A DNA stretch of 64,000 nucleotides from Struthio camelus. Taxonomy: Eukaryota; Chordata; Aves; Struthioniformes; Struthionidae. The translations under genes and the position numbers were made by a program. Where the stretch lies: contig NC_090967.1 of the NCBI RefSeq assembly GCF_040807025.1, forward strand, positions 5,702,001-5,766,000, written 5' to 3'. A model generated the notes under the pieces. It saw nothing but the letters and a program-made list of their open reading frames with translations. It was not told where the DNA came from and did no database searches. Below, one piece after another: positions 34,970 to 45,441 of this stretch (position 1 is its first letter; each line of letters begins with the position of its first letter).

Positions 34970-37915
34970 GCAGCCCGTGCACGACACAACAGCTGCCTTC
35001 AGCTTCTCCCCAGGGCGCTGCTTTCTGGCTCTGGACTCTCGCACCCTGTATAGTTGAGTCTCTGTGCTCCTGCCCCTCCAGAGCCTCTGAGATGTCTGTG
35101 ACCATTCCTGGTGCCCCATGTTGGTCAGTAGCTGAAACCCGTGTTGGCTGATGGGACAAAAAAGCTGGGCTGTTGACTCCCAGTGGGCTCCAGCGTTTAG
35201 GAGGTGGGATCCAGTTGTGTTTGAATTGCTGTGGGTGAGCACAGCCCCCTTCCCCTTCCCCCGTGAGCAGGCGAGATCTCCTCCTTGCAGGCAGGTTGCC
35301 CCGCTACGCGTCACTGTAGAGCTAGGTTCCCAATTCCTCAGTGCACTACGGAGCGGGTGACCCCCGCCGGCCGCCTGCCCTGCTCCGAGCGAGGGGCTCC
35401 CTGCCCGGCTGCGGAGGACGGCCGAGGAGGAGCCTCCGCGGATTGGCGAACGGCAGCGCCGAGCGGTTGAGCACGTGCGTCCTCCGCTCTCACTTCCTCC
35501 GGCGATCTCGCAGGCTGCGGAGGGAGCTGGGGTTTGGTACGAGGGGTGCTGCTCTTCCGTGCAAAGACTCGTTTAGGGAAGGAGGAGACGCGACCCTGCA
35601 CGGGGCAGAGGGCGGGCTGGGGACCAGCGCTGCTCGGCCGCTCTGGGCCGTGCCCCCCTTCACTGTCTGTTCCTTAGTTTCATAACCACCTCTTGAGTGT
35701 TGTTGTCTGGGGAGGGAGGATCCAGTTAGCGATGAATCTCTCGCCTTGGTTGTGCCAACTAAGCTGTGAAATCCGTGTTGGTACCCGTGTTTTTCCTGGC
35801 AGAATCTGTGGGACGCACAGCTCTCTGTTTCTGTTGTCTTCGGTGAATCTCCGCAAACGTAACCCGTTGAAGCTAACTGTAGCCATGTAAATACGGTTCT
35901 TTTGTAATCAGCTGCTTACCTAGTACTGGTGTATGCTGAACTTCCATTACGATATGCAAGCGCCTGGGCGACAGCCGACCGGACTGTTAACCGACTCGGG
36001 TCCCGGGCCCTGCCGCGGCCGGCGCAGGAGGTGGCTGGAGTCCGACGCACACTACGAGCCCGACGCTAAATGAAGGACCTCTCTGCTGCCGGAGGGTGGT
36101 ATCTCCGCTGGGCCTAGGGCCTTAGCACATAGCAATGTATATGCATGATGTCGAACTATGTATGCAAAGCACTTATAATCATGAGTACTGTATGGGGTGG
36201 GCACGGGGCTGGACTGGGGAAGAGCGAGCTGGGGTTTGCTGTAACGCTGCTCGCCGTAGCTAGCCGGCGCGGACAGGGCTTCTTGGGTCTTTTCAAATAG
36301 CGCAGAGCTTGGAGGGCCGCGGGCGGCCGCGGCGGAGGCACCGCGCGGCCCTAGCAGGGAAGGCAGCGCTGCCAGGAGTGCTTGTCCCGCGGCTGAGCAG
36401 CGACTCCCTTTCTGGGGCTGCTCTGCCCGGCCCGGAGCTGGAGCGGGCTGTCTGCAGCCGCCGGGGCGGCGGAGGCCGTCCCTGCTCCTCCGGCAGCGCT
36501 TTAGAGGCTGGAAAGGGGCTGAGTTGAGGACAGAGCAGCTTTTGCTTTACTGGGTTATCCTGCCTGCGTTAATTATCCTCTTGGTTTGCCCGAGAGGCTC
36601 CTTCCCTTTTAGGGGCCGCGTCCTCGGGATGCTCTAGGCTTCGCTGCTCGTCTCCCGCGCCGCGGTTGGGGCTGCGCTGGATCCGCGGGGAGCACGGTGC
36701 GTTCGCCCGCAGCCTGCCTGCGTCCCGGTCCTCGACGCGGGCCGTGGCTCGGGCCAGCACCCAGCCACCCGCGAGGGGGACCGCGCCGTCCCTGCCGCTG
36801 CCTGTGCCCCCCCTCCCCGGCCCCGCTCTGCTGCGGCTCCAGCCGGCACCGCCTGCCTCTTCCCTGCCCCGCGCGCCCTCCCCGAGCCCCCGGTGCTCCT
36901 TTGGGCTGTCCCCGGCTGGGGTCGTTGGGTGCTAGCAGGGCCCAAAGCAGCAGCGTCGTCCTCAGGCCTGCGCCCGGCTCCGGGTGCCGCCGTGCCCCGG
37001 ACGGGGCTCGGCGCTCGCGGCGAGGCTGCCGGCCGGCTCCGTCTGGGCCGTCGCTCGGGAAAAGCCTCCTGGGGACGACCAAGGGAAGGGTTTGGGCTCG
37101 GAGCCCTCTCCGCAGGCGCCGTCCTGGCCGCCGGGGTCTGCGCTGGCGCCCCGAAGCTGGCGGATGGGCTCCTCCATCCCTCGCCGCCGGGCGCTCGGGG
37201 GCCGCGTCCTGCCCCGCCGCCTCGCCCGGGGCCCGGCCCGCTGCCTCGCGCCCTGCTTTCCCGTCCTGCGGCCAGCCCGCTTCTCCCGTCGCTTGCCGGG
37301 CGCACGGGGGGCTCGGCGCGGGGTGGGGGTCCTGGCGCCCCTTTGCAGCCTCCAGCGCGGCCGTTGCTCCCCGCCGGAGCGCCCCTTGCAGCGCCGCTGC
37401 TGCTTCGCTGGCGCCGCTCGGCTCGGGGCGGCGCGGCTCTTTCTCCTTCGGCGGGGTGGGAGCCGTCCCGGGGCGCTGGAGCGAGCCCGTGGCCCTTCGT
37501 CCTGCGACCCTTCAGCTCTCGCTTCGGAGCAGCCCGCTCGGAGGAGGCCCCCGGGCCGCGCGTGGCTGCCCGGCTGCCGCGGCCCCCGTTGCCAGCGCCG
37601 GGGGCTCCCGGGGGCGCCTCGGCCCAGCTCCTGCTCGCAGGCGGCCGCGGCGGCTGGGCGAGCGCGGCTCCGAGGGGTGTTGTGGTTTTTTTTTCGCTTT
37701 AGTGCTTAGGCGTATGCAGTAACCGCTGCTCCGGACTCGCCACTTCAGCTCTTGGTTACCAGCGGTCGCTCTCTAGGCTCTTTCTGTTGATGTTTACTAA
37801 CGTGGACCCGGTTATTTGTTACTGTAAGAGACCTTTTTGTACGGTACTTCAAAACCAAAACCGAAACAAAACAGACAAAAAAAAAAAGAAATAAACGGAA
37901 TTAAAAAAAAAAAAA
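34970..37915 (+). other. PIK3R2: PIK3R2 3' UTR
   Basis: About 2.9 kb from the stop codon to an AATAAA. The first 1.3 kb and the last 200 bases have ordinary 3' UTR composition. The stretch from about 36300 to 37690 is extremely CpG-rich, with open frames on both strands that match no protein I know. It may be GC-rich UTR or a separate regulatory island. Confidence 0.55.
37890..37895 (+). terminator. PIK3R2: Polyadenylation signal AATAAA (PIK3R2)
   Basis: AATAAA lies in an A-rich tail region following T-rich UTR words (TTATTTGTTACTG, CTTTTTGTACGG). It is the only canonical signal I noticed before the next promoter. Confidence 0.65.
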
Positions 37916-38209
37916 CCCTGCAGCCGTTTCTTTTTTTTTTTTTCCCCTGTGATTCCCCCGGGGAACGGGGGCGAACTGCCAGCGGCGGGCGGAAGCTCAA
38001 AGTTCGGCCGCGGCGGCGGCATCGTCCTCCCGGGGCCGAGCTGGCGTTTGGGGCCGAGCAGCCGGCGGCGGCTGTCGGACCGAGCGGGAGCGCGGCGAGA
38101 CGCCGACCGCCGCCCCGGGGGGAGGCCGACGGCACCGTGCGCGTTCCCCCCCCCACCACCACCACCACCCCGCTCGCCGCCCGCCTCGGGGGGCCGCGTC
38201 CAGCCGCGG

Positions 38210-38365
38210 CCCCCGCGTGAGTCAGCAGCCGCCGCCGCGGCGTCACATGAGAGGAGGCAGGTTGCGCCGGGCAGGAAGGGCGCGCGGAGGCGGGCGCGGG
38301 CGGCCTTTAAAAGTCCTCGCCCGAGCCGGGCTCGCCTGGGCTCGCTGGCCACCTTCGCCGTCCCC
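38210..38365 (+). promoter_or_regulatory. IFI30: IFI30 promoter
   Basis: CpG-rich DNA just upstream of the IFI30 ATG. Visible sites: TGAGTCAGC (AP-1/MARE-like) at 38218-38226; GTCACATGAG at 38242-38251, close to the CLEAR/E-box GTCACGTGAC used by TFEB/MITF on lysosomal genes; and a TATA-like TTTAAAA at about 38305-38311, some 55 nt before the ATG. Motif matches are by eye. Confidence 0.5.
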
Positions 38366-41273
38366 ATGGCCCCCGCCGTGCCGCTGGCGCTCCTGGCCCT
38401 GGCGGCCCTGGCGCCGGCGCTGGCCCGGCCGCCCTGCCGCTACCCGGCCCGTCTCTGGTGCAGCTCCCGGGAGATCGCCGTCGCCTGCCAGGTCAGAGAC
38501 GGGGCAGCCGCGAGGCCGGGGCGTCCTGCTCGCCCGCCCGCCCGGCACGCCTGGGCAGGGGGCAGAGGCGGGACGAGGGGATGCAGCCGGCACGCGGGGT
38601 CCCGGTGATGCTGCGGCGCCGGCTCCGGCCGCCCGCGACGCTGGAGCTGCGCGTGGCGGCTCTGAGCGCTGCTCCTGCCAGGGCGCGGGGCCGCGGGACG
38701 CGCCGCGGGATGCGCCGGACGCTGCGTTGCTCCCCCAAAGAGCCCTGCTGCAGCCGGACCCCGACGGGGGAGCGATTGGGATGCGCTGGGTGCTGCATTG
38801 CTCCCCCAAAGAGCCCTGCTGCAGCCGGACCCCGACAGGGGAGCGATCGGGATGCGCCGGACGCTGCGTTGCTCCCCCAAAGAGCCCTGCTGCAGCCGGA
38901 CCCCGACGGGGGAGCGATCGGGATGCGCCGGGTGCTGCGTTGCTCCCCCAAAGAGCCCTGCTGCAGCCGGACCCCGACGGGGGAGCGATCGGGATGCGCC
39001 GGACGCTGCGTTGCTCCCCCAAAGAGCCCTGCTGCAGCCGGACCCCGACGGGGGAGCGATCGGGATGCGCCGGACGCTGCGTTGCTCCCCCAAAGAGCCC
39101 TGCTGCAGCCGGACCCCGACAGGGGAGCGATCGGGATGCGCCAGGCGCTGCGTTGCTCCCCCAAAGAGCCCTGCTGCAGCCGGACCCCGACGGGGGAGTG
39201 ATCGGGATGCGCCGGGCACTGCGTTGCTCCCCCAAAAACACTACTACAGCCGGACCCCGATGGGGGGGCAATCAGGATGCGCCGGGTGCTGCATTGCTCC
39301 CCCAAAAACGCTACTGCAGCCGGATCCAGACACAGGAGCAATCGGGATGCTCTGGGTGCCGCATTGCTCCCCCAAAAGCCCTGCTGCAGCCGGACCCCGA
39401 GGCAGGAGCAGTCGGGCTGATCGGGGCGGGAGGGAGCTGCATTGCTCCCCGACGTCCCCGAGGAAGAGACGTGCCGCAGCCAGACCCCAACGCAGCGGCA
39501 GCAGTCGCCACTTCTGCTTTTCCAGCCCCTTGCGCCCTGCATCTCTCCGCTCCGTCTCAGCCCCCCCCCCCCAACCGTCCGCCCCCACCGCCACCCCACC
39601 CCGGGCCGAGCCCCGGCCGGCCGGCCGCACTCTTCCTCCGAAGCGCGTTGAGGAAGTTCCCCGCGGAAAACCCTGCCGGCTGCATGCCGCAACCCCCCAC
39701 CGCCACCGCTCTGGTGTTGGAGGACCTTCACCCCCTCCCTCCCCGGGCCGGGCGGACGTGGCCGGCGCAACTCCCCCCACCCCACCCCCTTTTTTTGCTC
39801 TGCACAACCGCTGTCCATGCACAGGCGGAGGCCCGGTGCGGCAACCTGTCGCGCACGGCGGTGGCCCCGGTGGAGCTGAGCCTCTACTACGAGAGCCTGT
39901 GCCCGGCCTGCCGGGGCTTCGTGGCCCAGCAGCTCTTGGCCACCTGGCTGCTGCTGCCGGCCGACGTCCTGCGCGTCACCCTGGTGCCCTACGGCAACGC
40001 GCAGGTAGGAGCCGCGGCCGGCGGCGGTGACACGCGGTGGCGGTGACGCGCGGCGGCGGTGACGCGCGGCGGCGCCGCTCAGCCGGCCTCGTCCCGCAGG
40101 AGAGGAACGTCAACGGGACGTGGCGCTTCCAGTGCCAGCACGGCCCCGAGGAGTGCTTGGGCAACGTGGTGGAGGTGAGTCGGGGCAGGGGGGGAGCGCG
40201 CGGACGGGACGGGACGGGTAGAGCCGCAGCCGCCCTCCGCTACCGCCGCGGCCGCCCGTCCCCGCAGGCCTGCCTGATGCACGAGGCCGGGGACTTCAAC
40301 ACCTACTTCCCCGCCATCGCCTGCCTGGAGTCGTCGGCGGCCGTCACCAAGAACGTCGAGGCTGTAGGTCGCCCTCCCCTCCCCGTGTCCCCTCTCCTTG
40401 TCCTCACCACCCTCCCCAACCACCCCCCCACTGGTCCCCGGAGCGGCGGCGTGACGCCCCCCAACCCCGGCAGTGCCTGCGGGTGTACGCGCCGGAGGTG
40501 TCGGCGGCGCGGGTGGCCGCCTGCGCGCAGGGCGAGCTGGGGAGGCAGCTGATGCACCGCAACGCCCAGCTGACGGCCGCCCTCGACCCGCCGCACAACT
40601 ACGTGCCCTGGATCGTGGTCAACGGGGTAGGTGGTGCGAGAAGGGTATGGGGGGGGGGGGGAAGGTGGGTGGCCGGGCAGCTCCGGGTGACACCGGCGTC
40701 CCTCTCACCTGCAGAAGCACACGGACGAGCTGCAGGCGCGGGCGCAGGGTGCGCTGCTGGCCCTGGTGTGCGAGCTCTACCAGGTGAGTCCCCACCATCA
40801 CCACCACCATCACCACCAGCACCACCACCAACACCACCAACACCATCACCGTCACCACCACTACCCTCAACACCACCACCAACACCATCACCACTACCAC
40901 CACCACCAACACCGACACCATCACCACCACCATCACCACCATTACCACCATCACCAGCAACACCAGCACCATCACCGCCCCCACCGCTACCCCCATCACC
41001 ACCACCAACACCATCACCACCACCAACACCAATACCATCGCCGCCACCACCACCATGACCACCACCACTGCCGCCACCACCACCACCACCACCGCTGCCA
41101 CCACCACCATCACCACGACGACCACCACCACCACCGCCGCCGTGGTGGCCCAGGGGCTGGGGTGGCGGCGCTGCTCCTCTCCCCCTCGCTGCCCGCCGCT
41201 CTCCTTGCAGGGGGAGAAGCCCGAGTGCTGCCCGGGCCGAGCCCCGAGCAGCCCCGCGCGCTGCGCCAGCTGA
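38366..41273 (+). CDS. IFI30: Gamma-interferon-inducible lysosomal thiol reductase (GILT), complete
   Basis: Soluble lysosomal enzyme that reduces disulfide bonds at acid pH so endocytosed proteins can be unfolded for MHC presentation. Exons: 38366-38491, 39825-40004, 40100-40174, 40268-40363, 40474-40626, 40715-40783, 41211-41273, totalling 762 nt (253 aa; human 250). Visible: hydrophobic signal peptide (about 1-20); thioredoxin-like active site CPAC at residues 68-71 in LYYESLCPACRGF; the GILT signature CQHG-x2-EC-x2-N-x4-C at residues 114-129, crossing exons 3/4; NxS/T sites at N49 and N107; conserved TLVPYGNAQ and NYVPWIVVNG; a cysteine-containing tail. The human active site is CGGC, so CPAC is a variant that keeps both cysteines. 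Intron 1 carries a minisatellite and intron 6 a microsatellite. Confidence 0.96.
38700..39480. repeat. 71-bp minisatellite in IFI30 intron 1
   Basis: About ten tandem copies marked by GCTGCAGCCGGACCCCGA. The landmark CAGCCGG occurs at 38751, 38822, 38893, 38964, 39035, 39106 and 39177 (exactly 71 apart), then at 39247, 39317 and 39387 (70 apart), with a decayed copy near 39477. Since 71 is not a multiple of 3, each copy is read in a different frame, which opens several long frames on both strands. None is a gene. Confidence 0.95.
40786..41145. repeat. CAC/CAT/ACC microsatellite in IFI30 intron 6
   Basis: About 350 bp of imperfect trinucleotide repeat (CAC with CAT, CAA and CGC interruptions), starting right after the donor of the exon ending at 40783. 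In one frame it reads as almost pure histidine, in another as threonine, and on the reverse strand as valine- or glycine-rich. Flanking splice sites and the conserved GILT frame place it in an intron. Confidence 0.95.
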
Positions 41274-41411
41274 GGCGGCGGCCACGACGCGATGGCGGCG
41301 CCCCACGGTCAGGCTCTGCCCCGGCTGCGCCGCGCGGCCCCCCCCCCTCCCCGGATCGGCCCAACGGGAACAAGCCTGGGCGGCCGGGAACGCCCGTGCC
41401 GCCAGCGAGGG

Positions 41412-41417
41412 AATAAA
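41412..41417 (+). terminator. IFI30: Polyadenylation signal AATAAA (IFI30)
   Basis: AATAAA lies about 140 nt after the IFI30 stop and is followed by GT-rich DNA (GTGTTGCTGGTTTGGTGTGTGTG). The 3' UTR is therefore short, roughly 41274-41440. Confidence 0.8.
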
Positions 41418-41439
41418 AAGTGGATGTTTGGTGGAAAAG

Positions 41440-41700
41440 GCGCCTGCTGAGTCCTGTGTTGCTGGTTTGGTGTGTGTGGGGGGGGGGGGAATGGCTGCGC
41501 TGGGGCCTGCGCTGCAATCTGCCTGGCCTGGGGCTACCTGACCAGTTGGGGGGAGGAGTCGGTGTGGGGGGTGTCTGCAGCGGTTGCGGGGGCTGAAGGG
41601 GAACGAGGTTTGGGGCACAGGGCTGCCCCTGTGCTGCCCCGTCCCTGTCCTGCTCCTGCCCTAGGGCCACAGGGCTGCCCTGCCGACGGCCTTCTGCCTC
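41440..41700. other. IFI30-MPV17L2 intergenic spacer
   Basis: No exon or RNA gene is recognised. A poly-G run lies near 41480-41490. The rest of the spacer up to MPV17L2 is occupied by two tandem arrays, listed separately. Confidence 0.5.
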
Positions 41701-41880
41701 GGTAGGTGTCATGGCCGCCCCTCCATGTTGCCTCGGTAGGTGTCATGGCTGCCCCCAGTTGCCTCGGTAAGTGCCATGGCTGCCCCCCAGTTGCCTCGGT
41801 AGGTGTCATGGCTGCCCCCAGTTGCCTCGGTAAGTGCCATGGCTGCCCCCCCAGTTGCCTCGGTAGGTGTCATGGCCCCC
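41700..41880. repeat. ~32-bp tandem repeat
   Basis: Six copies of a unit of the type TTGCCTCGGTAGGTGTCATGGCTGCCCCC, with landmarks (GTCATGG/GCCATGG) at about 41708, 41742, 41773, 41805, 41836 and 41869, i.e. 31-34 bp apart. Copies alternate between GGTAGGTGTCATGG and GGTAAGTGCCATGG, which suggests an earlier dimer unit of about 63 bp. Confidence 0.88.
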
Positions 41881-41989
41881 GCGGGAAGCGGAAGGCTCCT
41901 CCGTCACGGGACCCCCCCCCCCCCCCGCCACGTGCAGGTGGCGGAAGCGGGCGGTGGCGGCGGGCGGGGAGCGGGGCGGCGGCAGGTGA

Positions 41990-43760
41990 CCGGGGCTGGG
42001 GGGGCCGGGGGGGCGCGGGGGTATCTGGGAGAGTTGGGGGCTGCAGGAGTAACGGGGGGGCTGGATAACTGGGTGTACAGGGGTAACTGGGGTGACAGGG
42101 GCCTGCAGGGGTAACTGGGCGGCACTGGGAGAATTTGGGGGGGCCCTGGGGTGACGGAGGGTGCAGGGGTAACTGGGGAGGTACTGGGAGAATTTGGGGG
42201 GGGTCCTGGGGTAACTGGAGGGGCACTGGGAGAATTAGGGGGGTACTGGGGTGATGGGAGGGTGCAGGGATAACTGGAGGGGTACTGGGAGAATTTGGGG
42301 GGGGTCCTGGGGTGAGGGGGGGTGCAGGGGTAACTGGAGGGGGTACTGGGAGAATTTGGGGGGGGTCCTGGGGTGAGGGGGGGGTGCAGGGGTAACTGGA
42401 GGGGGTACTGGGAGAATTTGGGGGGGGGTCCTGGGGTGAGGGGGGGGTGCAGGGGTAACTGGAGGGGGTACTGGGAGAATTTGGGGGGGGTCCTGGGGTG
42501 AGGGGGGGGTGCAGGGGTAACTGGAGGGGGTACTGGGAGAATTTGGGGGGGGTCCTGGGGTGAGGGGGGGGTGCAGGGGTAACTGGAGGGGGTACTGGGA
42601 GAATTTAGGGGGGGTCCTGGGGTGAGGGGGGGTGCAGGGGTAACTGGAGGGGTACTGGGAGAATTTGGGGGGGGTCCTGGGGTGAGGGGGGGGTGCAGGG
42701 GTAACTGGAGGGGTACTGGGAGAATTTAGGGGGGGTCCTGGGGTGAGGGGGGGTGCAGGGGTAACTGGGGGGGGTACTGGGAGAATTTGGGGGGGGTCCT
42801 GGGGTGAGGGGGGGTGCAGGGGTAACTGGGGGGGTACTGGGAGAATTTGGGGGGCACTGGGGTGAGGGGGGTGCAGGGGTAACTGGGGGGGGTACTGGGA
42901 GAATTTGGGGGGGGGTCCTGGGGTGAGGAGGGGTGCAGGGGTAACTGGAGGGACACTGGGAGAATTAGGGGGGGTACTGGGGTGAGGGGGGTGCAGGGGT
43001 AACTGGAGGGGCACTGGGAGAATTAGGGGGGGTACTGGGGTGAGGGGGGTGCAGGGGTAACTGGGGGGTACTGGGAGAGTTGGGGGGCACTGGGGTGACG
43101 GGAGGGTGCAGGGGTAACTGGGGGGTACTGGGAGAATTGGGGGGCACTGGGGTGAGGGGGGGTGCAGGGGTAACTGGAGGGACACTGGGAGAATTAGGGG
43201 GGGTACTGGGGTGAGGGGGGGTGCAGGGGTAACGGGGGTACTGGGAGAATTGGGGGGCACTGGGGTGACGGGGTGTGGGGGTACTGGGAGAATTAGGGGG
43301 GTGCTGAGGTGACGTAACTGAGGGGGAGTTGGGTACAGGAATAACTTGAGGGGGCTACGGAGTAAGGGGGGGGCTGGGGGATGCAGGGATAACTGGGGGG
43401 GTACAGGGATGGGTGAGGAATCGGGGGGGTGCAGGCATTATTAGGGGACAGGGGTATGGGGGTAGGTGGTGGGATTGGGGAGGCACTGGGGTAACCGGAG
43501 GGACTCGGGGCGGGGGGGGGGGGACAGGGGTGTTGGGAGGGATGGGGGGAGCAGGGGGTGACTGGGGGTTACAGCAGAGGCACTGGGGGAGTATCGGGGT
43601 TACTGGGGGCATTGGGGGGGTAACTGGCAGGTCTGGGAAGAGCAGGGGGAACTGGGGGGGGGGCGCAGGGGGAACTGGGGATGCAGATGTAATCGGATGG
43701 ACTGGGGGGGGGGGGTAGGGATAACACTGTGGGTGCAGCGTGACTGGGGTAAGAGGGTGC
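41990..43760. repeat. G-rich ~60-bp minisatellite upstream of MPV17L2
   Basis: About 20 or more copies of a unit reading GGTACTGGGAGAATTTGGGGG, TCCTGGGGTGAGGGG, TGCAGGGGTAACTGGAG. GGGAGAATTT recurs every 58-62 bp in the regular core (about 42180-43300), with degenerate flanks on both sides. The plus strand has many G-runs able to form G-quadruplexes. The reverse strand has long proline/threonine/serine-rich open frames that are repeat artefacts. Confidence 0.93.
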
Positions 43761-43883
43761 TGGGGGCCGGCGTGGGGGTTTGACCGTGGCGCCGGGGCCT
43801 TCCTCACGGCCTCCTCCTCCTCTTCCTCGTCCTCCCGCCTCGGCTGCAGGGCGGCCGCGCGGGGCCCGGCCGCGGCCCGCAGG

Positions 43884-45441
43884 ATGCTGGCCCGGGGCAG
43901 GCGCCTCTTCCGCAGCTGCTGCAAGCCCTTCTTCAAGGGCCGATTCCTGCTGGCGACCAACACGGTGAGCTGCGGGGCGCTCCTGGCCGCCGGCGACACG
44001 CTCCAGCAGGCGCGGGAGCGGCGGAAGGACCCGGCCCGGCCCTGGGAGCCGGCTCGCACAGGTGGGTCCACGCCGGCTCGCCGCGGCCCCGCGAGGAGCT
44101 CTCAGCTGTTCTCCCAGCGTGACAAAGTCTGTGCATGCTGCTAGCTCACCTTCCACCCCAGCTCCTGCTGCCTTTGGGGGGGGGGTCATATAACACAATT
44201 TTTGGACCCTCTTCTGCCTGGGGTCCAGCCTCACGTTCACCATCGTTCTGCACCGTGTCCCCGATAGCGACATCCCTCGTGGGCAGCTCCCGGCAGGACG
44301 CGGGACCTGCTCGCCTTTTGTGTTTTCTCGTGGGCCGTATACGCTTACGGGGTGGTGGGGGTGGGGGGGGAGCACGTAAATAATGCACGAAGGCATTGTG
44401 CGTGCCAGCCCGCGGCGCGCGTTGACGGCGGTGTTGTGTTGCAGCGCGCATGTTTGCCATCGGCTGCAGCATGGGCCCCTTGATGCACTACTGGTACCTC
44501 TGGTTAGATGGAGCCTTTCCTGCAAGCGGCTTTAAGGGCATGAAAACGGTCCTGAAGAAAGTCCTCATTGACCAGCTGGTGGCATCACCAGCCCTGGGAG
44601 TCTGGTATTTCTTAGGTAAAAGCGTCGCTACCCGCCTTATGCGGGTTTAGCAACATTATGTAAATGTTGCTAAAACGAGAGCGGGCCCACACTGCCTCCA
44701 CCCAGGGAACGGGTGACGTGTTGGTGGCCAGACGTGGAGGAGCGGGCCGGCTGCCGGCGTGACGTGCAGCACCCTCGCTCCGCGGCTCCCTTTGGAGGCC
44801 GGGAATGGGTGTCCCTAGGCTCCTTCCCGGCTGGTGAAGCACGAGCTAGTGCCCGATAAAGTGCTGTTCCCTCCTGAACCGTCGAGGGCTTTTTGGCGAG
44901 AGGAAGATGCAGCTGAGCTGCTGGCCTTGGAGACAGTAACTCAGGTCCGGGGCGGACTCGAGGGACAGCCGACGGCCCCAGCCCTGGTGCTGCTCACCCC
45001 ATCTCTCTGCTGCAGGCATGGGTGCCCTGGAGGGCCAGGCCCTGGAGGAGAGCTGGGGGGAGCTCAAGGAGAAATTCTGGGAGTTTTACAAGGTAGGTGC
45101 ATCCCTTTAGCTCTTCCTCCACCCCCTCCTCGTGACGCAGGCAGATAATGGCTGTTTGCTCCTTGTAGGCTGACTGGTGCGTGTGGCCGGCGGCTCAGCT
45201 CGTGAACTTCCTCTTCCTCCCACCCAAGTACCGGGTGGTTTACGTGAACGTGATTACGCTGGGCTGGGACACATACCTCTCCTACCTCAAGCACAGGGTA
45301 AGCGCTGTCGTTCCTCCTAGGCCCTATGGCCTTGCCTGGGTCGCATCGACTGAGCCCGTTTTCTTGTATTTTTAGCATAATCAACCCCTGATCGCTGAGC
45401 ACGACGCGCAGCACGGGAACGAGCGCAGCATTGGGATGTGA
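43884..45441 (+). CDS. MPV17L2: MPV17-like protein 2 (mitochondrial inner membrane), complete
   Basis: Member of the Mpv17/PMP22 family. The human protein is a mitochondrial inner-membrane protein needed for mitoribosome assembly. Exons: 43884-44061, 44445-44615, 45016-45092, 45169-45297, 45376-45441, totalling 621 nt (206 aa, the same as human). The start is [19 protein letters not shown], with an Arg-rich N-terminus fitting mitochondrial import. Conserved blocks: [72 protein letters not shown] and [12 protein letters not shown]. Four hydrophobic segments are typical of the family. Synteny with IFI30 and RAB3A supports L2 rather than MPV17 or MPV17L. No damage is seen. Confidence 0.96.

Noticed and set aside
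38217-40046. 609-codon plus-strand frame and long minus-strand frames across IFI30 intron 1
   Set aside because: They follow the 71-bp repeat and pass through real IFI30 exons in the wrong frame; GILT homology fixes the true frame.
42235-43260. Proline-rich 341-codon minus-strand frame
   Set aside because: It is the complement of the ~60-bp G-rich minisatellite and has no start context or homology.
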